Part shown: one piece after another, positions 1-20,200 of the stretch
How the letters are laid out: the number at the start of each line of letters is the position of its first letter
Numbering within the stretch: position 1 is the first letter of the stretch
Assembly (NCBI RefSeq): GCF_029227915.1
Contig: NC_079887.1
Span: 16,611,650 to 16,675,649, forward strand
Source: Hydractinia symbiolongicarpus
Lineage: Eukaryota > Cnidaria > Hydrozoa > Anthoathecata > Hydractiniidae
DNA length: 64,000 nucleotides
Direction of reading: 5' to 3'
The notes under the pieces: generated by a model
Databases searched by the model: none
The model's input: the letters and a program-made list of their open reading frames with translations, nothing else
Told to the model about the DNA's origin: nothing
Position numbers and translations under genes: made by a program

Positions 1-132
1 ATCTGTGTCGCCACTTTAATGGAAGTCAAACAATGTGAAACATGTTTGAGATTTGTCACCATTTTAAAGAATAAATGTTACATTAGGATGAAAATTTCTC
101 GTGTAAAATTGGAGTTTACTGTTTCGATTTAG

Positions 133-1614
133 TTTCCCACTACACTCGATAAACACACTCTATACGTTTCAAACCTTCCATTCGAGCTCACTTCAGATCA
201 ACTAAAAGAACATTTTGTACAGGTACGTGCTTATAAATTTCCTTTTTCCTTTTGAATACTTTAAAAGTTTCGCCCAAAGTAGTTTCAGTTGTAAGGGATT
301 TTGATGTTTTAGGCGGGACAGATCAAACAATTTAGACTGGTGACTAATCGGTCTGGAAAATCGAAAGGTTATGCGTACGTCGAATATGAAAAAGAGGTAC
401 TAATTTCTTTAGCTCTAAGAATTTAAAATTACGTATACGCTAAATCCGCTAGTACGAAATATTTCGGGTATATGGTTTGGAGCTTATATATTACGAATTT
501 TTTTACCTAGTACAAAGTTTTTCATATAATATTAAACCATTTTGTTGAGACATTTGTCGTGGTGTTTTGATGTCAGATAATATCTCCAATCTCTACACAG
601 AAATGAAAATAGCATTTTCACGAATTTTGGGGTGCACATGTTTTTTTAATAGGCAAGTGAAAATTCAAAACCATACTGGGATATGTTTATACCTTATGCT
701 TATTGCAGAAACAAATCAAAAACGTAAACGTTGCTTGATGAGCTTAATGGGTAACATGAAATTTTTTCAGCTGTAAAAGAACTGCGACAGAACTAAGATT
801 ATAATTACGCAAGGCCTAGATCAGACAGTTTAATGCTGTTAATTAAGGTTGTGGCTAGTTAAAGTACCCATAACACCAGAAAAGGATTCACCAGGAATGG
901 GCGATATGCTTAGCATATACTTCAGAAATTTCTCTGTTTGAGCCTGAACATGCTTATAAGTGTTATGCTTATAAAAGACGGGTAGCTATTGTTAACTCGT
1001 ACATTGTTACTACGAGATCAAACCCGACCGTTCATGTGTTTGAACTCACAAAAAAGTCCTTTAATCCCTGCCTGTTTCCTACCATCTCCGTTTCTCAGGC
1101 GATTTATGACGTATGTATTAACGCATGATTGCTTTATTTCAGGCAGATGCAACGTCAGCGCTTTTAAAGCTTGACAAAACAGTGCTAAATAATCGACCAA
1201 TAAACGTAGCGTTGTCCAACCCACCTGCACGTAAACAACAGAAACAAAACCAGCCAGCGCACGAACAGACGAAGCCGGAAGTTAAAGATATACCGGGGAG
1301 GTTTGTGGTGTTTAATCTCTACCCTCTTTCGTTTAAACCCAGGCTTTCCAGGCTATTCCGCTGGATACAGTTTCCTAGGGACAAATCACTTGTTTTGTCT
1401 TAATTAGTTTGTTTAACTTGTTATTCTATTTAGCCGTGGCCGATCAAAAACACAACTTTCGTTGGTACCCAGATCTCTTCAAAAAGCGTCGAACGATAGT
1501 AAAACCCAAGTTGCTGCCACATCGACGCCAACGAGTAAGACGTCATCGTCTTCGTCATCGATGTCAGGAGCAATGAGTAATAATGACTTTAGAAAGTTTT
1601 TATTGAAGAAATAA
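133..1614 (+). CDS. SART3: SART3, C-terminal exons (5' part outside window)
   Basis: SART3 recycles U6 and U4/U6 snRNPs in the nucleus. Four exons are visible: 133-222, 313-396, 1143-1300, 1434-1614. They join in frame to 170 codons plus TAA. The first exon opens with the RNP2-like stretch HTLYVSNLPF of an RNA-recognition motif. The second carries the RNP1-like stretch KSKGYAYVEYEKE. The third closes the RRM with RPINVALSNPP. The last exon is Ser/Thr-rich and ends in MSNNDFRKFLLKK, which matches the short conserved SART3 C-terminus (a NADF-K-LFL type motif thought to bind the snRNP Lsm ring). All introns are GT-AG. The N-terminal HAT repeats and first RRM lie before the window. Positions 1-132 are read as intron. 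The family call rests on the RRM plus the C-terminal motif and is strong. Confidence 0.88.
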
Positions 1615-8901
<7,287 letters not shown>

Positions 8902-10175
8902 ATATGGGTTACAATTCAAGCAAAAAAGCCACCATTTTATCACTTCCAATCGGAAAGAGGAAAGCTAGAGACTCTAATAGTAACTCTAATAGCAGTAGTA
9001 GTAAACAAAATCAAAAAAACTTTTTTTAAGTGATTTGTCCACACCATCGAACTGTGACGTAATTGAGAATTCACTGGTAGTTAATGATGAAGTTGAAGAC
9101 ATGTTTTTTGAATATGTACCCAGGGAAGAAAAAGAGAAAATTAGCATTATAGTTTTAATAATAATGTTAGTATCATTATTGCACACTCTTCTACAACACA
9201 TTAAACAATTACAAGAGGAAATTAAAATATTAAAAGCCAATGAAAAAAAAAACACACTGTGAGACAATATTGACAGATAAAAATTGTAACTTTTACACAA
9301 ACATTCCTAACTTGGGGTTATTCTACAAGCTTCATGAAAAAATTGCACCATTAGTCAGAAGGCGTTATAGAACTAAGAATGATCTTGAAGGGACAGTTCA
9401 CAGTCACCCCTAAAAAAATGGGTACAGATAGAAAATTGGGTTCATGCGATGAATTTTTATTGTATCTGATGAAATTGAGACTTGGTCTGTTAACACTCGA
9501 TTTATCACAGACGTTTGAAATTTCTGAAAGTTTGTGTGTAAACATTTTTCATTGTTGGTTGAGAGGCATGGCTGAATATTTGAAGTCATTTGTTTATATT
9601 CCAGATCCTGGCACACTTTTCTTGTCATCTCCCACACGCTTTCACCAATTTAAAAACTTAAATGGTATTATAGACTGTTCCAAAATTTTTATAGAGACAC
9701 CAAGAGACCTAGAATTACAAAGTGCAACATGGTCAGATTACAAGAATCATAATACACTGAAATTTCTTGTATGTGTTGCACCCAATTCAGCTATAACATT
9801 CATATCAAAAGCATACACAGGAAGAATTAGCGATAAGCAAATAACAATGGACAGTGAATTCTTGGACAAAATTCCGAAATATAGTTCTATTATGGCAGAC
9901 AAAGGTTTTAACTTATTCGACGAATGTGCTGCAAGGTGTTTATATTTTCTAGTGCCACCTGGACGTAGAGGAGCATCGCAAATGATCCTGCTGAAGTTAG
10001 CAAAACAAGTTCAATCGCAAAAGTACGAATTCTGGTTGAACAGGTTATCAGACGATTAAGAACATTTCGCATTTTGGCGACCGAACTACCGATATCTATG
10101 TTGGGTCATGTAGATGATATTTTAATTGTGTGCTCTGCATTGTGCAATTTCAAAGATCTCATATATACTGACTGA

Positions 10176-10454
10176 GCAATATACAATATATATATATATA
10201 TATATATACATTGAAAAATAAAATTTTTGTTATAAAAAATTTTTAGAATTTAACTTGTCTTCTACAAAAATGAAATTAATGCAATATTTTTTCCTCAAGT
10301 TATATATTGTATATATAAAATGTTTTTGAGAAAAAATTTATTTGCAAAAACCTTTCTGAATAATTTGAATCACTAAATGACTTACAAATACAACATGTAT
10401 ATATAAACTAATCCACTATCAAATCAAAGCTATCCTGGGAAAGTAAATCTGGTA
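10176..10454. other. gap between convergent transposon genes
   Basis: AT-rich, with a short (TA) run at about 10187-10207 and several ATATATA tracts. It probably holds the 3' ends of both transposon transcripts. No open frame. Confidence 0.5.
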
Positions 10455-12537
10455 TCAATTGTCACTTGATATCTCACCATCAACATTTGGAATGACTTGC
10501 ACAATATGTTCCAAATCTCGCTCTTCATGAATAACATTAAATCGTTTTTTCAATTTTTGCGATAAAATTTCTGGTGCAGTAAACTTTTTCCAAACCAAAC
10601 CAGATTTTTCAGCACGTTTTGCCAAAATGCTTCATCATATGTAACATGACATTGAAATGTGAATACGAAAAAATCGCAGTATCTTTTTTCAGTTACACCC
10701 ATTTGTCCTTAAACTTGATAATAATACAGACTAGATTTTTTCAGTGCTAAATTTCCATCAATCTTTTCTAACTGTTCATAGTTATCACATGATGGAATAG
10801 TTCCAATAAGACTAGCTGGGCATTTAATTTCTGCTAAGTCAGGTCCATGACAATCGCAAACAATTTCAAGATCCGGACTTGCTGAAATAAATAGATAGCT
10901 ATTGGAAATAGTCATTCCTGGGTCATCTATTCTGCAACATTTGTGCAATTTTTTTGTGATGGATTTGTATTTTTCTTTGGCATGTATTTCTGTATTTATT
11001 CCATGTTTCATTTGCCATGTTTGTATTTTTTTTGAATAACCCATTATATCATTATACTAATAATATATGGTGGACAATTCTCTGTCTCATTAATTTGTAG
11101 TCTTTTTGACTTTGGAAGCAAAGTGTGAATTTCGATGCGGTAATTCTACCATGCCTTTGTTTTATCCACTCTGTGCTGTTACTCTGGGAAAAAATGATTT
11201 ATATACAGATTCTATTTGCTCTTTGCTATAACTCAGCGATTCAGAGAATTCTTCGACCAATTCCTCTTCATTAAATACAGGGGGCATGATTTGGCAAATT
11301 TTTCTCCGCATTCAATAATTGATGGCACATCTAAAGTTTCAACAGTTTTTACACTCCTTTTTGCTTCACAAAATTGTATCAAGCAGCTGTTTGGTATAAG
11401 TTCTTTCACCTCATGATAAATTTCTTGGCGAATTTTGTTGTTATCAGCTAACTTCTGTACCTGGCTATCGGACATAACCTGGAACAACTGTTTTCGACTA
11501 GCCTCTGATTTTCGTTCTTCAACGGTAGCTTGGGTAGACTTTTTTAAATATTTTTCCTGAGTAAAAATGAAGTCACCTACACGTCTTGGCTGAATGTTTT
11601 TTTTGCTTGTAGGAACATTCCAACTCGACAATTTACTTGTACAAGTTGGATTACACATACCCACTAAATTTGCAGCTTCGATGCGGAAAAGTAAACCTGC
11701 AACATGATTGCAACTTCCTAAAAGTCCAGCTGTACATGTGCAGTAGGCGTTCATGATCTCACCACCAAGTTTATCATTACACGTTTTACACACTATGGCC
11801 CAAATCGCATGCTGTTTCATCGATACCCTCATTGAGGGCACACATTTTGTGCGGAAAAGGCAAAATTTTGATTCATCATCCAATATATTAATTTGTACTT
11901 CACCAATAAAATTGTTTGAAAAGTATTGATATGCCTTTCCCTGTTTATATTCGCATTCGATCCTTTGAACCAGATCATGTTTATTAAACCAGATCATGTT
12001 TAATATCTTGAAATGTCACTGAGGTATAATGGTGGCCATTGTGAAATTCCATTTTCCTTTTATCCAACCTTCTTTCAAATCTGAAGGACCTGGAATCCCT
12101 CAACTAGAAGTTTATTTTCATATTCATAAAGTATTCATATTCATTTCATAAAGTTCATATTCCTGGAGTAAAGTTCTCTCAATATGCTCCCTCTCTTGGT
12201 CAACAGGTACACATTCTTCATAAGCTGCAAAAGCGCTAAAAATAAAACAAGTAAAGTACAAAGTTGATATCCATAATCACAAAAAAGCCCTAGCTCTGCA
12301 AGCAACACAGAAGCCACTGCACTGACACACAGCCACAGACAAGTTATTCAATGCTTACTCACAGAGCGGTCAAAACTCGATTGAACCAGCAACAGATTTA
12401 TTTCGAAGTGAAATAAAGGCTTTTAATGCCTTAGAACTCCACAGCTTGAAATCCTCAAGACTGAGTTCTCCAAGTTCTGGAACTTCAGAATTGTCTGTTC
12501 CACTGGCACTGCTACAGCTTGGAATTTCGCCATCCAT
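10455..12537 (-). pseudogene. SAP-like / SWIM / YqaJ nuclease of ISL2EU-like element, broken
   Basis: Minus-strand gene starting at ATG 12537. Exon 1 (12537-12363) encodes an acidic leader and a SAP-like helix region. The donor is GTGAGT and exon 2 begins at 12235. A one-base deletion near the end of exon 1 breaks the frame. At 11233-11997 is a SWIM zinc finger (CTCTAG then CNHVAG). Next come a YqaJ signature RITASKF at about 11140, and SASPDLE and LAEIKCP at 10709-11044 (the Asp and Glu-x-Lys of the nuclease fold). The C-terminus ends at 10455. Breaks seen: the one-base deletion, a 19-bp tandem duplication near 11985, two frameshifts around 11050-11200, a CAA-to-TAA stop at about 10708, and another frameshift near 10620. 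By family knowledge this is a lambda-exonuclease-like protein carried by the transposon. Confidence 0.8.
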
Positions 12538-13320
12538 CTTCTTTATTCACGAAAGAGTTTATCAAAATAATATGTTTATATGTTATATGTTTATTTAAAA
12601 ATACTGTTTGGTTTTTTGTGGATATAATATCCTTTTTTAACTTTTTTTTATCAATGTTTACTTTTTAAACCTACTTTTCTCCCCTACTAACCGCAACTGT
12701 CCTTAAGTTTTGCTCGAAATTCTTCCGTTGCGTAGAAACAAGTGTGTAGAAAATTGGCCGTCAACAGGTACACATTCTTCATAAGCTGCAAAAGCGCTAA
12801 AAATAAAACAAGTAAAGTACAAAGTTGATATCCATAATCACAAAAAAGCCCTAGCTCTGCAAGCAACACAGAAGCCACTGCACTGACACACAGCCACAGA
12901 CAAGTTATTCAATGCTTACTCACAGAGCGGTCAAAACTCGATTGAACCAGCAACAGATTTATTTCGAAGTGAAATAAAGGCTTTTAATGCCTTAGAACTC
13001 CACAGCTTGAAATCCTCAAGACTGAGTTCTCCAAGTTCTGGAACTTCAGAATTGTCTGTTCCACTGGCACTGCTACAGCTTGGAATTTCGCCATCCATCT
13101 TCTTTATTCACGAAAGAGTTTATCAAAATAATATGTTTATATGTTATATGTTTATTTAAAAATACTGTTTGGTTTTTTGTGGATATAATATCCTTTTTTA
13201 ACTTTTTTTTATCAATGTTTACTTTTTAAACCTACTTTTCTCCCCTACTAACCGCAACTGTCCTTAAGTTTTGCTCGAAATTCTTCCGTTGCGTAGAAAC
13301 AAGTGTGTAGAAAATTGGCC
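12199..13320. repeat. 561-bp tandem duplication inside the transposon
   Basis: 12199-12759 and 12760-13320 are two copies of exactly 561 bp, with no difference noticed. The unit holds the start of exon 2, the intron, exon 1 with the ATG, and the upstream region of the SWIM/YqaJ gene. The element therefore has two promoters, two start codons and two splice donors for that gene. The outer copy lies directly inside the right terminal repeat. Confidence 0.93.
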
Positions 13321-13344
13321 AGAACTGAGACCGTAAAAGGGTGT

Positions 13345-14245
13345 ATTATTTTATGTTCAAACTGAATAAAACCTTTACTTGAGTGTGGTGTTTGTTTTTG
13401 TCTCCAGGCACGTGAGTAGAGTTTAATTGATTACGTAAATTTTCAAGTTGTTTGAAAAGTTATTAGTAGCGTGTTTATTTTTGACTGTTTATTTCAGACT
13501 GTTTGTTATTTTCTTATACAGTACATTGAAATATCTGTCAATTTAATTGTCACCAAGGCAATATGACAATATAATATATTATGAGGTCATTATAATGTTT
13601 TAATTGCATTCGGTTAAGATTTTTATGTATTCTCAATTGACTTGTTTTAAACAAGAAGAAAATTTTTATATTTAAACATTTTTTTCTGTCCTAAAGAAAG
13701 TATTTTACTTATGTTTTTAACTTAAATGGCATGCAACATTATTTAATAACGTTTTATTTCATTGATATTTTTGTTTAATGTAAGTTCAATGTAAAGCTTA
13801 TTTGATAATTTAAACTATATGTAAGGCTATAAATTGTATATGTTTTTGCTTGTTATATGTTTTTCTTGTTATAGATTTGTGTCTTATAATTGTGTAGAAC
13901 ATGGAACACTGTGTACTGTAAATTCTGGCGTTTTTACTGCTTATACTATCTTTTCACTTGAATTATTTTTGTGTTGGCATTCTTTAGCTCAGTCCAGTAA
14001 AAGCTCTTATTGAAGACTGAGGTGTAACTAACTAAATATCTATTTTGAAAATAAAAACAAGGTTAAAGGTTTAAAAAATAAACTAATCATTAGAAAGTAA
14101 TGGAGTGTATGAAAGCACTGCTAATTAAAAGTAGAGTTTGATAGAGCTGCTAAACAAGTGGTATCTTTCTAGCATGTTGATATTGTCATACTTTATCTTT
14201 AGGTAGATATTAAATGTCTTTTATAAATCTTTATCTGTGAGAAAT
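13345..14245. other. 5' flank of the TRP gene
   Basis: AT-rich, no coding exon found. A plausible acceptor (tatctttag at 14194-14202) precedes the start codon, so a non-coding 5' exon may lie here. Downstream of it an in-frame TAG at 14204-14206 closes the reading frame above the ATG. Confidence 0.4.
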
Positions 14246-17200
14246 ATGTCGTACCGTAAACTGGCACAAGATATGGATAACGACGGAATAAGTGAAGTGA
14301 CTGATACAACACAAATGCGTTTAAACTCCACCTCAGATGCAATTGGAGATCAGCTGGCCAAGAATATTGCCCTTGATCTTGGTTCAAAATGGCAGAACTA
14401 TTGTTGCAATCATCGCGTTGAAAAACACAAAACGGATAGTTATAGAAAAGGACCAGCTCCGATAGACGAAGCTGAGGCGATGAAAAAATCCGTAGCAAAA
14501 GCAACTTATGGTACATTAGACTCTGACGTAGAAGATTTAGAATTTGAAGAAACTCGTTTAAATGGAACCGTAGAAAATGACAATCCATATAACAAAGTTA
14601 GAGCAAAAACAAATGCAAAAGGTGATTCTTTGGCCAGTTGTAGAGCGTTGATTGTTTACTTTTCAAAGCTTGCAAAAACCAAAGATGACGACGAAACAGT
14701 AGATTTGAATTTTGTTGATTCGTTACTTCAAAACGGTGCTGATATTAACTTTTCTGACAAACATGGTCAAACTTGTCTGCATGAAATATCTCGAGGCTGG
14801 CACCCAGATGTTGCAAAGTTTGCTTTGCAACATGGCGCAGATGTAAACCGAGCAGACGGACATGGACGAACACCGCTTCACCTTGCTGCCGCTGTGGACT
14901 ATGATGATATGGTAGAATTTCTTGTGCATAATGGGGGTATGTACTTTTTTTTCTCTTCATTGCTTATATAAACATGATTTCAAATTTAAGACAGACACAT
15001 TGAGTTAGGTGAAAAATCCCTGAAAATTATCTATATGAGGGCTAACCCAGATCAATTTAAGCTTTGATTTTGTGAGAATATTTTAATGTCTACGTGTTTT
15101 GGGCACACCTAAAGATTGATATCCAAAAGCAAACAAGGAACTTGTATGATAGATGAAATCATATTGTGGTTATCATTATTTAATTTTTTTTGTTGCTAAT
15201 CTTGAGACCACCTACATAGGCCAAACTAACTTTAGTACTGCAGGCATCACACCAAAATACAACAAGCCCCTGATAAGGAAAATAGAAGAATTTCAACTTT
15301 CTTTACATTGTTCTGTTATTTTATCATATTTTTTGTCATACTGAGAAAAAGGAGTCTGCTTTATGATTGAATCAAATCAACAACAATTTTTTGTCGTTTT
15401 TTGTTTTGTTTTGATTTTAAATACGAGTTAACATTTTGTGTTTAATTACGTCATCTTTTTATCTCTAACCACCTCCTTGACAACAGGAGTGTCAGGAAAC
15501 AATAAAAATAAATCGAGTCCTGACCACAAAAATAACTTAAACAGTTAGGAAAGCTGACACCGTCTTTAGCCTGTTTATGAAATAAATATGTGTTGCTATG
15601 GAGGTAGTGCTGTGTTTTTTATTCACAGAGATTGATTATATGTATATTTTATAGCAATCCACACCTTTTTTAAACACAAAAATGATTGCTTACGCTGATT
15701 TGATTAATTTAACATTCATAATGTGCTCTGTTTACATGAAAACAAAACAAATAGTTTGAAACTGACCATGAATATTTCAACGATTTTTAAGTATGCCAGA
15801 ATGTTTCGCTTTGTAAATTTTGCCAGGTTTATTCTCCACACAACAAATACGAGAGTAGTCCTGAAAATAAGGGGGAAAAACAAAAAAACTTACTTTACAA
15901 TGTAAATGGCTTGTAACTGTTCAGAATAATTACATGAAGTAATACTAACTAACTTTCGAAATCATAGAAAATCCTATCAACCAAACCAAATTTATAAATA
16001 TAGTACGTTTTCACACCACTGCGGTAGGAGTTGATTACCTCTGAAAATTGCGATATGCTATTCCAAAAATAAAGTAAAGTAATTTGAACCCTTGCATTCG
16101 AAGCTCCAGATAAGATCCCCCCTTTAAATCTAGCCCAGTTGACGTTAGCATTTAATAAAACTGCCAACTTAAAAATATTTAATATTTTTGATATATTGGC
16201 AAAAAATACCGCCTATATGCAAAATTCCTGATGATTTGTGGAACGTCCTGTTTCCATTACAGAAATTTAAGATCTACAAGTTTAACCAGCTTCAAAAGAA
16301 AGGAGATAAAAAACAAGCAAGTCTTATTTACACCTTTAGAAGTTTTAGTATAATACATCTGCTGGTTAGGCTTAATATTCTGTGATTTGAAAATTTTTTA
16401 ATTTAAAATTTTGCTTATAGCCCTTGAAATTTGAACAAGAGATTTTAACCGTATACACAACATCTACCGCTTGGTGAAAAATGAATTGTAATTTTTTACT
16501 TCATGTTTCTGAGAACAAGGAAGAAAACAAAGGCAACCAAATCAAACTTTCCGTGTACAAACTTCTGTCTTAACAAAGCAAAACTTCTGTCTTAACAAGT
16601 TCACTGTGGAAATGTTCCTTACTATTTTTTTGTCACTTTAGCTAATCTCGGTGCGAAGACCAAGGGTGAACTCCAAACGCCCATGCATTATGCCGCGAAA
16701 AACAACGCCGCTGCTTCGCTTAAAGCTATGCTTCGTCTTGGAGCGCATATAAATGACCGTGACTATAAACGAAGAACACCGCTGTTTGTTGCAGCGGAAA
16801 CTGGTAAGTACTCTTTTGAAAAATTCGAAATTAGTGTGTTACCGTTGCGTTTCGAAGTTGCGATATTATTTCCTTTTTCCCTCCACGAGATGTAAGCACT
16901 GCCAAGTCTTATTTGTATCTTCAGTTACCGTATTAAGTCAAATAAGCACATTAGCCCTCGATTGTTGCGACTATTTTTATTTTATAAATGTTATCTTACA
17001 ATACTTACACGAATTCAAATTTTGTCAATAGCCGTTTTTAAATTTTTCCTTTTTATTTTTTAATGCGCGTAATAATGTTAAAATTATTTCAATGTCTTTC
17101 TAATAAATTTAATAAATGCCTCCCTTGAATTAGCGCCCCTCCTCAAAGTCCTAAAATTGTATAAGTGCCCTGGCCCCAGCGCTGATTTGACTAAATGCGA

Positions 17201-20200
17201 TTTCATTTATTAATAAAAGTCATTCTGATACCTGCGTGCATACGCTAACATGTGTAAAGTTATTATTCTACGAGCTTTGAAAAAGAAAATTTGCCTAGGT
17301 GCGTAATTATGTATTTTGTTTCTCATCTTGCAGCACGTGCCGACGCAGCGCGGTTTCTGATTGAGCAGGGTGCACCAGCTGGTGTGTACGACGTGAGTGG
17401 GACACCCTGCTTATCTTTGATGATTGAAAAGATGCCACAAATTGCCATCGATGCTGTTGAGCAGTTCCATTTGTTAGACCGGGCGTTCCGTAAACACTAC
17501 TATTACCTGAGTTATCTCGAGCGCGATCCCAAGTTTTTGGCTAATCCGATTCCAGAGAGCAAACGGGAACAGAAAGAACAGAAAGAGAGAGAAAAGGAAG
17601 AAAAAAAGTTGATGAAAGAAGCTGGAGGGAAGGTGAAAAAGAAGGAGAAGACGTATGCAAAAACTCCTCTTGAGGTATGTGTTGGCATGGCAACGACATG
17701 GTTTTTCCTGAGCATCGATTTTATGGTGAATTCTGCTTCGGGGCTTAGAAAGATTGAAAGAAACCCTGGATAACGTAGTGTTTTTTGAGTGTATTCGTGT
17801 TTTTCAGGAAACTCGGGAAAAAATAAAAGTAAAGAGAAAAGCTCAGGAAAAGTTTTTATATTTATTTGTTTCACGAGGGTCAGAAAATTCCGTATAACAT
17901 TTTCATTCTGTTAGAGTTGAACTCAGGGAATACATGTACGTTCTGGGCCTGTGTCAAAGAATTTATGAGGTTGAAAGCTTTTTTTCTAGTTCTGATCAGT
18001 GATTTCACCAACCAGGGACAATCTTGACACTTTGCGTTTCGTATCTTACAACGTTTTTGTACCGGTAGTGTAGTTTATGACCTTTAATATAATTTACATG
18101 CATTAAGCAACATGACTTTGTTTTGCTAAAGGTCATTGTCCAATACAACCAACTTGATTTGGTCATGCATCCGGTCTTTCAACGCATTCTTCACGTGAAA
18201 TGGAATATGTTTGCCAAATGGGGAGCGTGGTGGTTGGTATCCATAAATCTGGCATACACATTAATTTGGACTATACTTGGTATCTTGATACCACGTGATC
18301 GGAAATATTATTCACCTATAACCAGCAACTGGTGGCGATTGGTTCTTGAGTTGATTGGTGTCATATTGACTGGCTATTTTATTTTTATGGTAAGTGTGAT
18401 ATGATATATTTTATTTGGGTTTTTAAGAATTGAGCTTCAATGCAGATTTTTTGCCAGTTTGAGTAATATTTGAGTCCTTATTAAATTTTGTGCTTGTGAC
18501 GGTGTTTTAAACACTCGCCATCTGCTCGATTTTATTATCATTTTGTATAGAAGCTTGACGTGGGTAAATTCCCTACCAATCGAGAGCAATGATTACACTT
18601 TATTTTTTGATTGCTTTTGAATAGTTTTTGTTGCGCTGAAAAAACTTTACAGCTAGTGTTGTTTACTTAGGAAATATCACAACTACGGCTGACGGAAAAA
18701 GTTCATAACCGTTGGCGTCAATGGCGGACACGTCACGTGGAGAAAGATTTGCAATACTGTCACCCGAGGTGGCCAGAAGAGAAAAAGTACCTGGAATCCG
18801 AGTTGGCGCAAATACGAACGTTCCAGCGCACGTATTTTCGCGAGCCGTGGAATATTTTTGAATGGATAGCCTACTTTGTCGTGTTGACGCTCGTGTTGAC
18901 GCGCATCATGTCGGTTGCGTCTAACAACAAAACGGCGGAGGAAATCCATCCAAGGATCTACGCGTTGGGTTTAATTGTGATCTGGTTGAGATTCATGAGG
19001 TCTTGTCGAGCGTTCAGAAGTCTTGGTCCTTTTATTGCCATTTTAGGTAAGAAAATAGTCACTTCATAAACGTAATGGTTATTTATATGGAAAAACTTTT
19101 TGCAATTTAAAGAAACTTGTTTTTGCGTGGTTATGAACAGCACCTTATGTTTTTCTCTCCCCAGGATCCGTGATCGCCGATACGATGAAGTTCGCTTTTC
19201 TCTTTTTTGAGTTCTTCATACCGTACACTGTTGGCTTCTGGATATTATTTGGTGGTCCGTTGCATGGTAAAAAGATGGGAGAGGAGGCTAAAGACTGGGA
19301 AAAGTTCAATGACTTAACGTTCTCTGTTTGGAGTGTAAGTGATACACCTCGTTTCTACTAAGCCTCGCGGAAGTATCCATGAAGGCCTCTCATCCTTAAC
19401 GCGGCTTTCTACAAAGGTGTCTTGGTCGTAGTTTCCAGCGTTGAATCGTCGGCGCTCAGTGTGCTCATTTTCAATTACATGAAAATAGTAGTTTTTAGAA
19501 GTTGAAGTTGACCTGTCTTAATATTCAAAGCTGCCAAATACAAATGTTGTGACCAGAAAGTTCAATGCGCGTGTATAGAAAGCAAACTCTGGGAGTTGCG
19601 GCCAATAACAGTATAAAGCTGCCTTAAAATTTGATGTAAGGTACACGCACTTGAAGTATGTCATCTATTCTTTGTTTATGCCATCTATTCTTTGTTTTGA
19701 CCTTACAAATGTTTACCTAACTGCGTTAGATGCAGTGTGACATGTGTGAAAACATTACCTTTAGATGACATTGATGGGCGACTTCAATTGGGATGGCCTA
19801 GTCATCATTGATCGTTTGATGGCGCAGATACTATGCGGCTCGTACTTCGCGCTAGCTGGTGTTGTCTGTATGAATCTCTACATTGCGTTACTTTCCGACA
19901 CGTTTGCACGGGTCTACGCGCAAGCTCAGGCGAATGCCGTCATGCAACAAGCACAGACCGTCATCATGTTAGAGGGAAAGTTGAAAAAGGAGAAGAAGTT
20001 AAAGTTTGGACACGAAATACAGGACGAGTGTTCTCCCGAAGTAAGTGTTTTACTTCATGTCATTTTTGAACCTATGTGGTGATGTCTATAGTGGACACTT
20101 GTGAAGAATTTAGAGTGGTATCCGCTACGCATGGGCTTCTATAGTGGACACTTGTGAAGAATTTAGAGTGGTATCCGCTACGCATGGGCTTTAATACGTT

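Noticed and set aside
16753-17031. 92-codon frame after TRP exon 2
   Set aside because: Off-frame reading through exon 2 and its intron.
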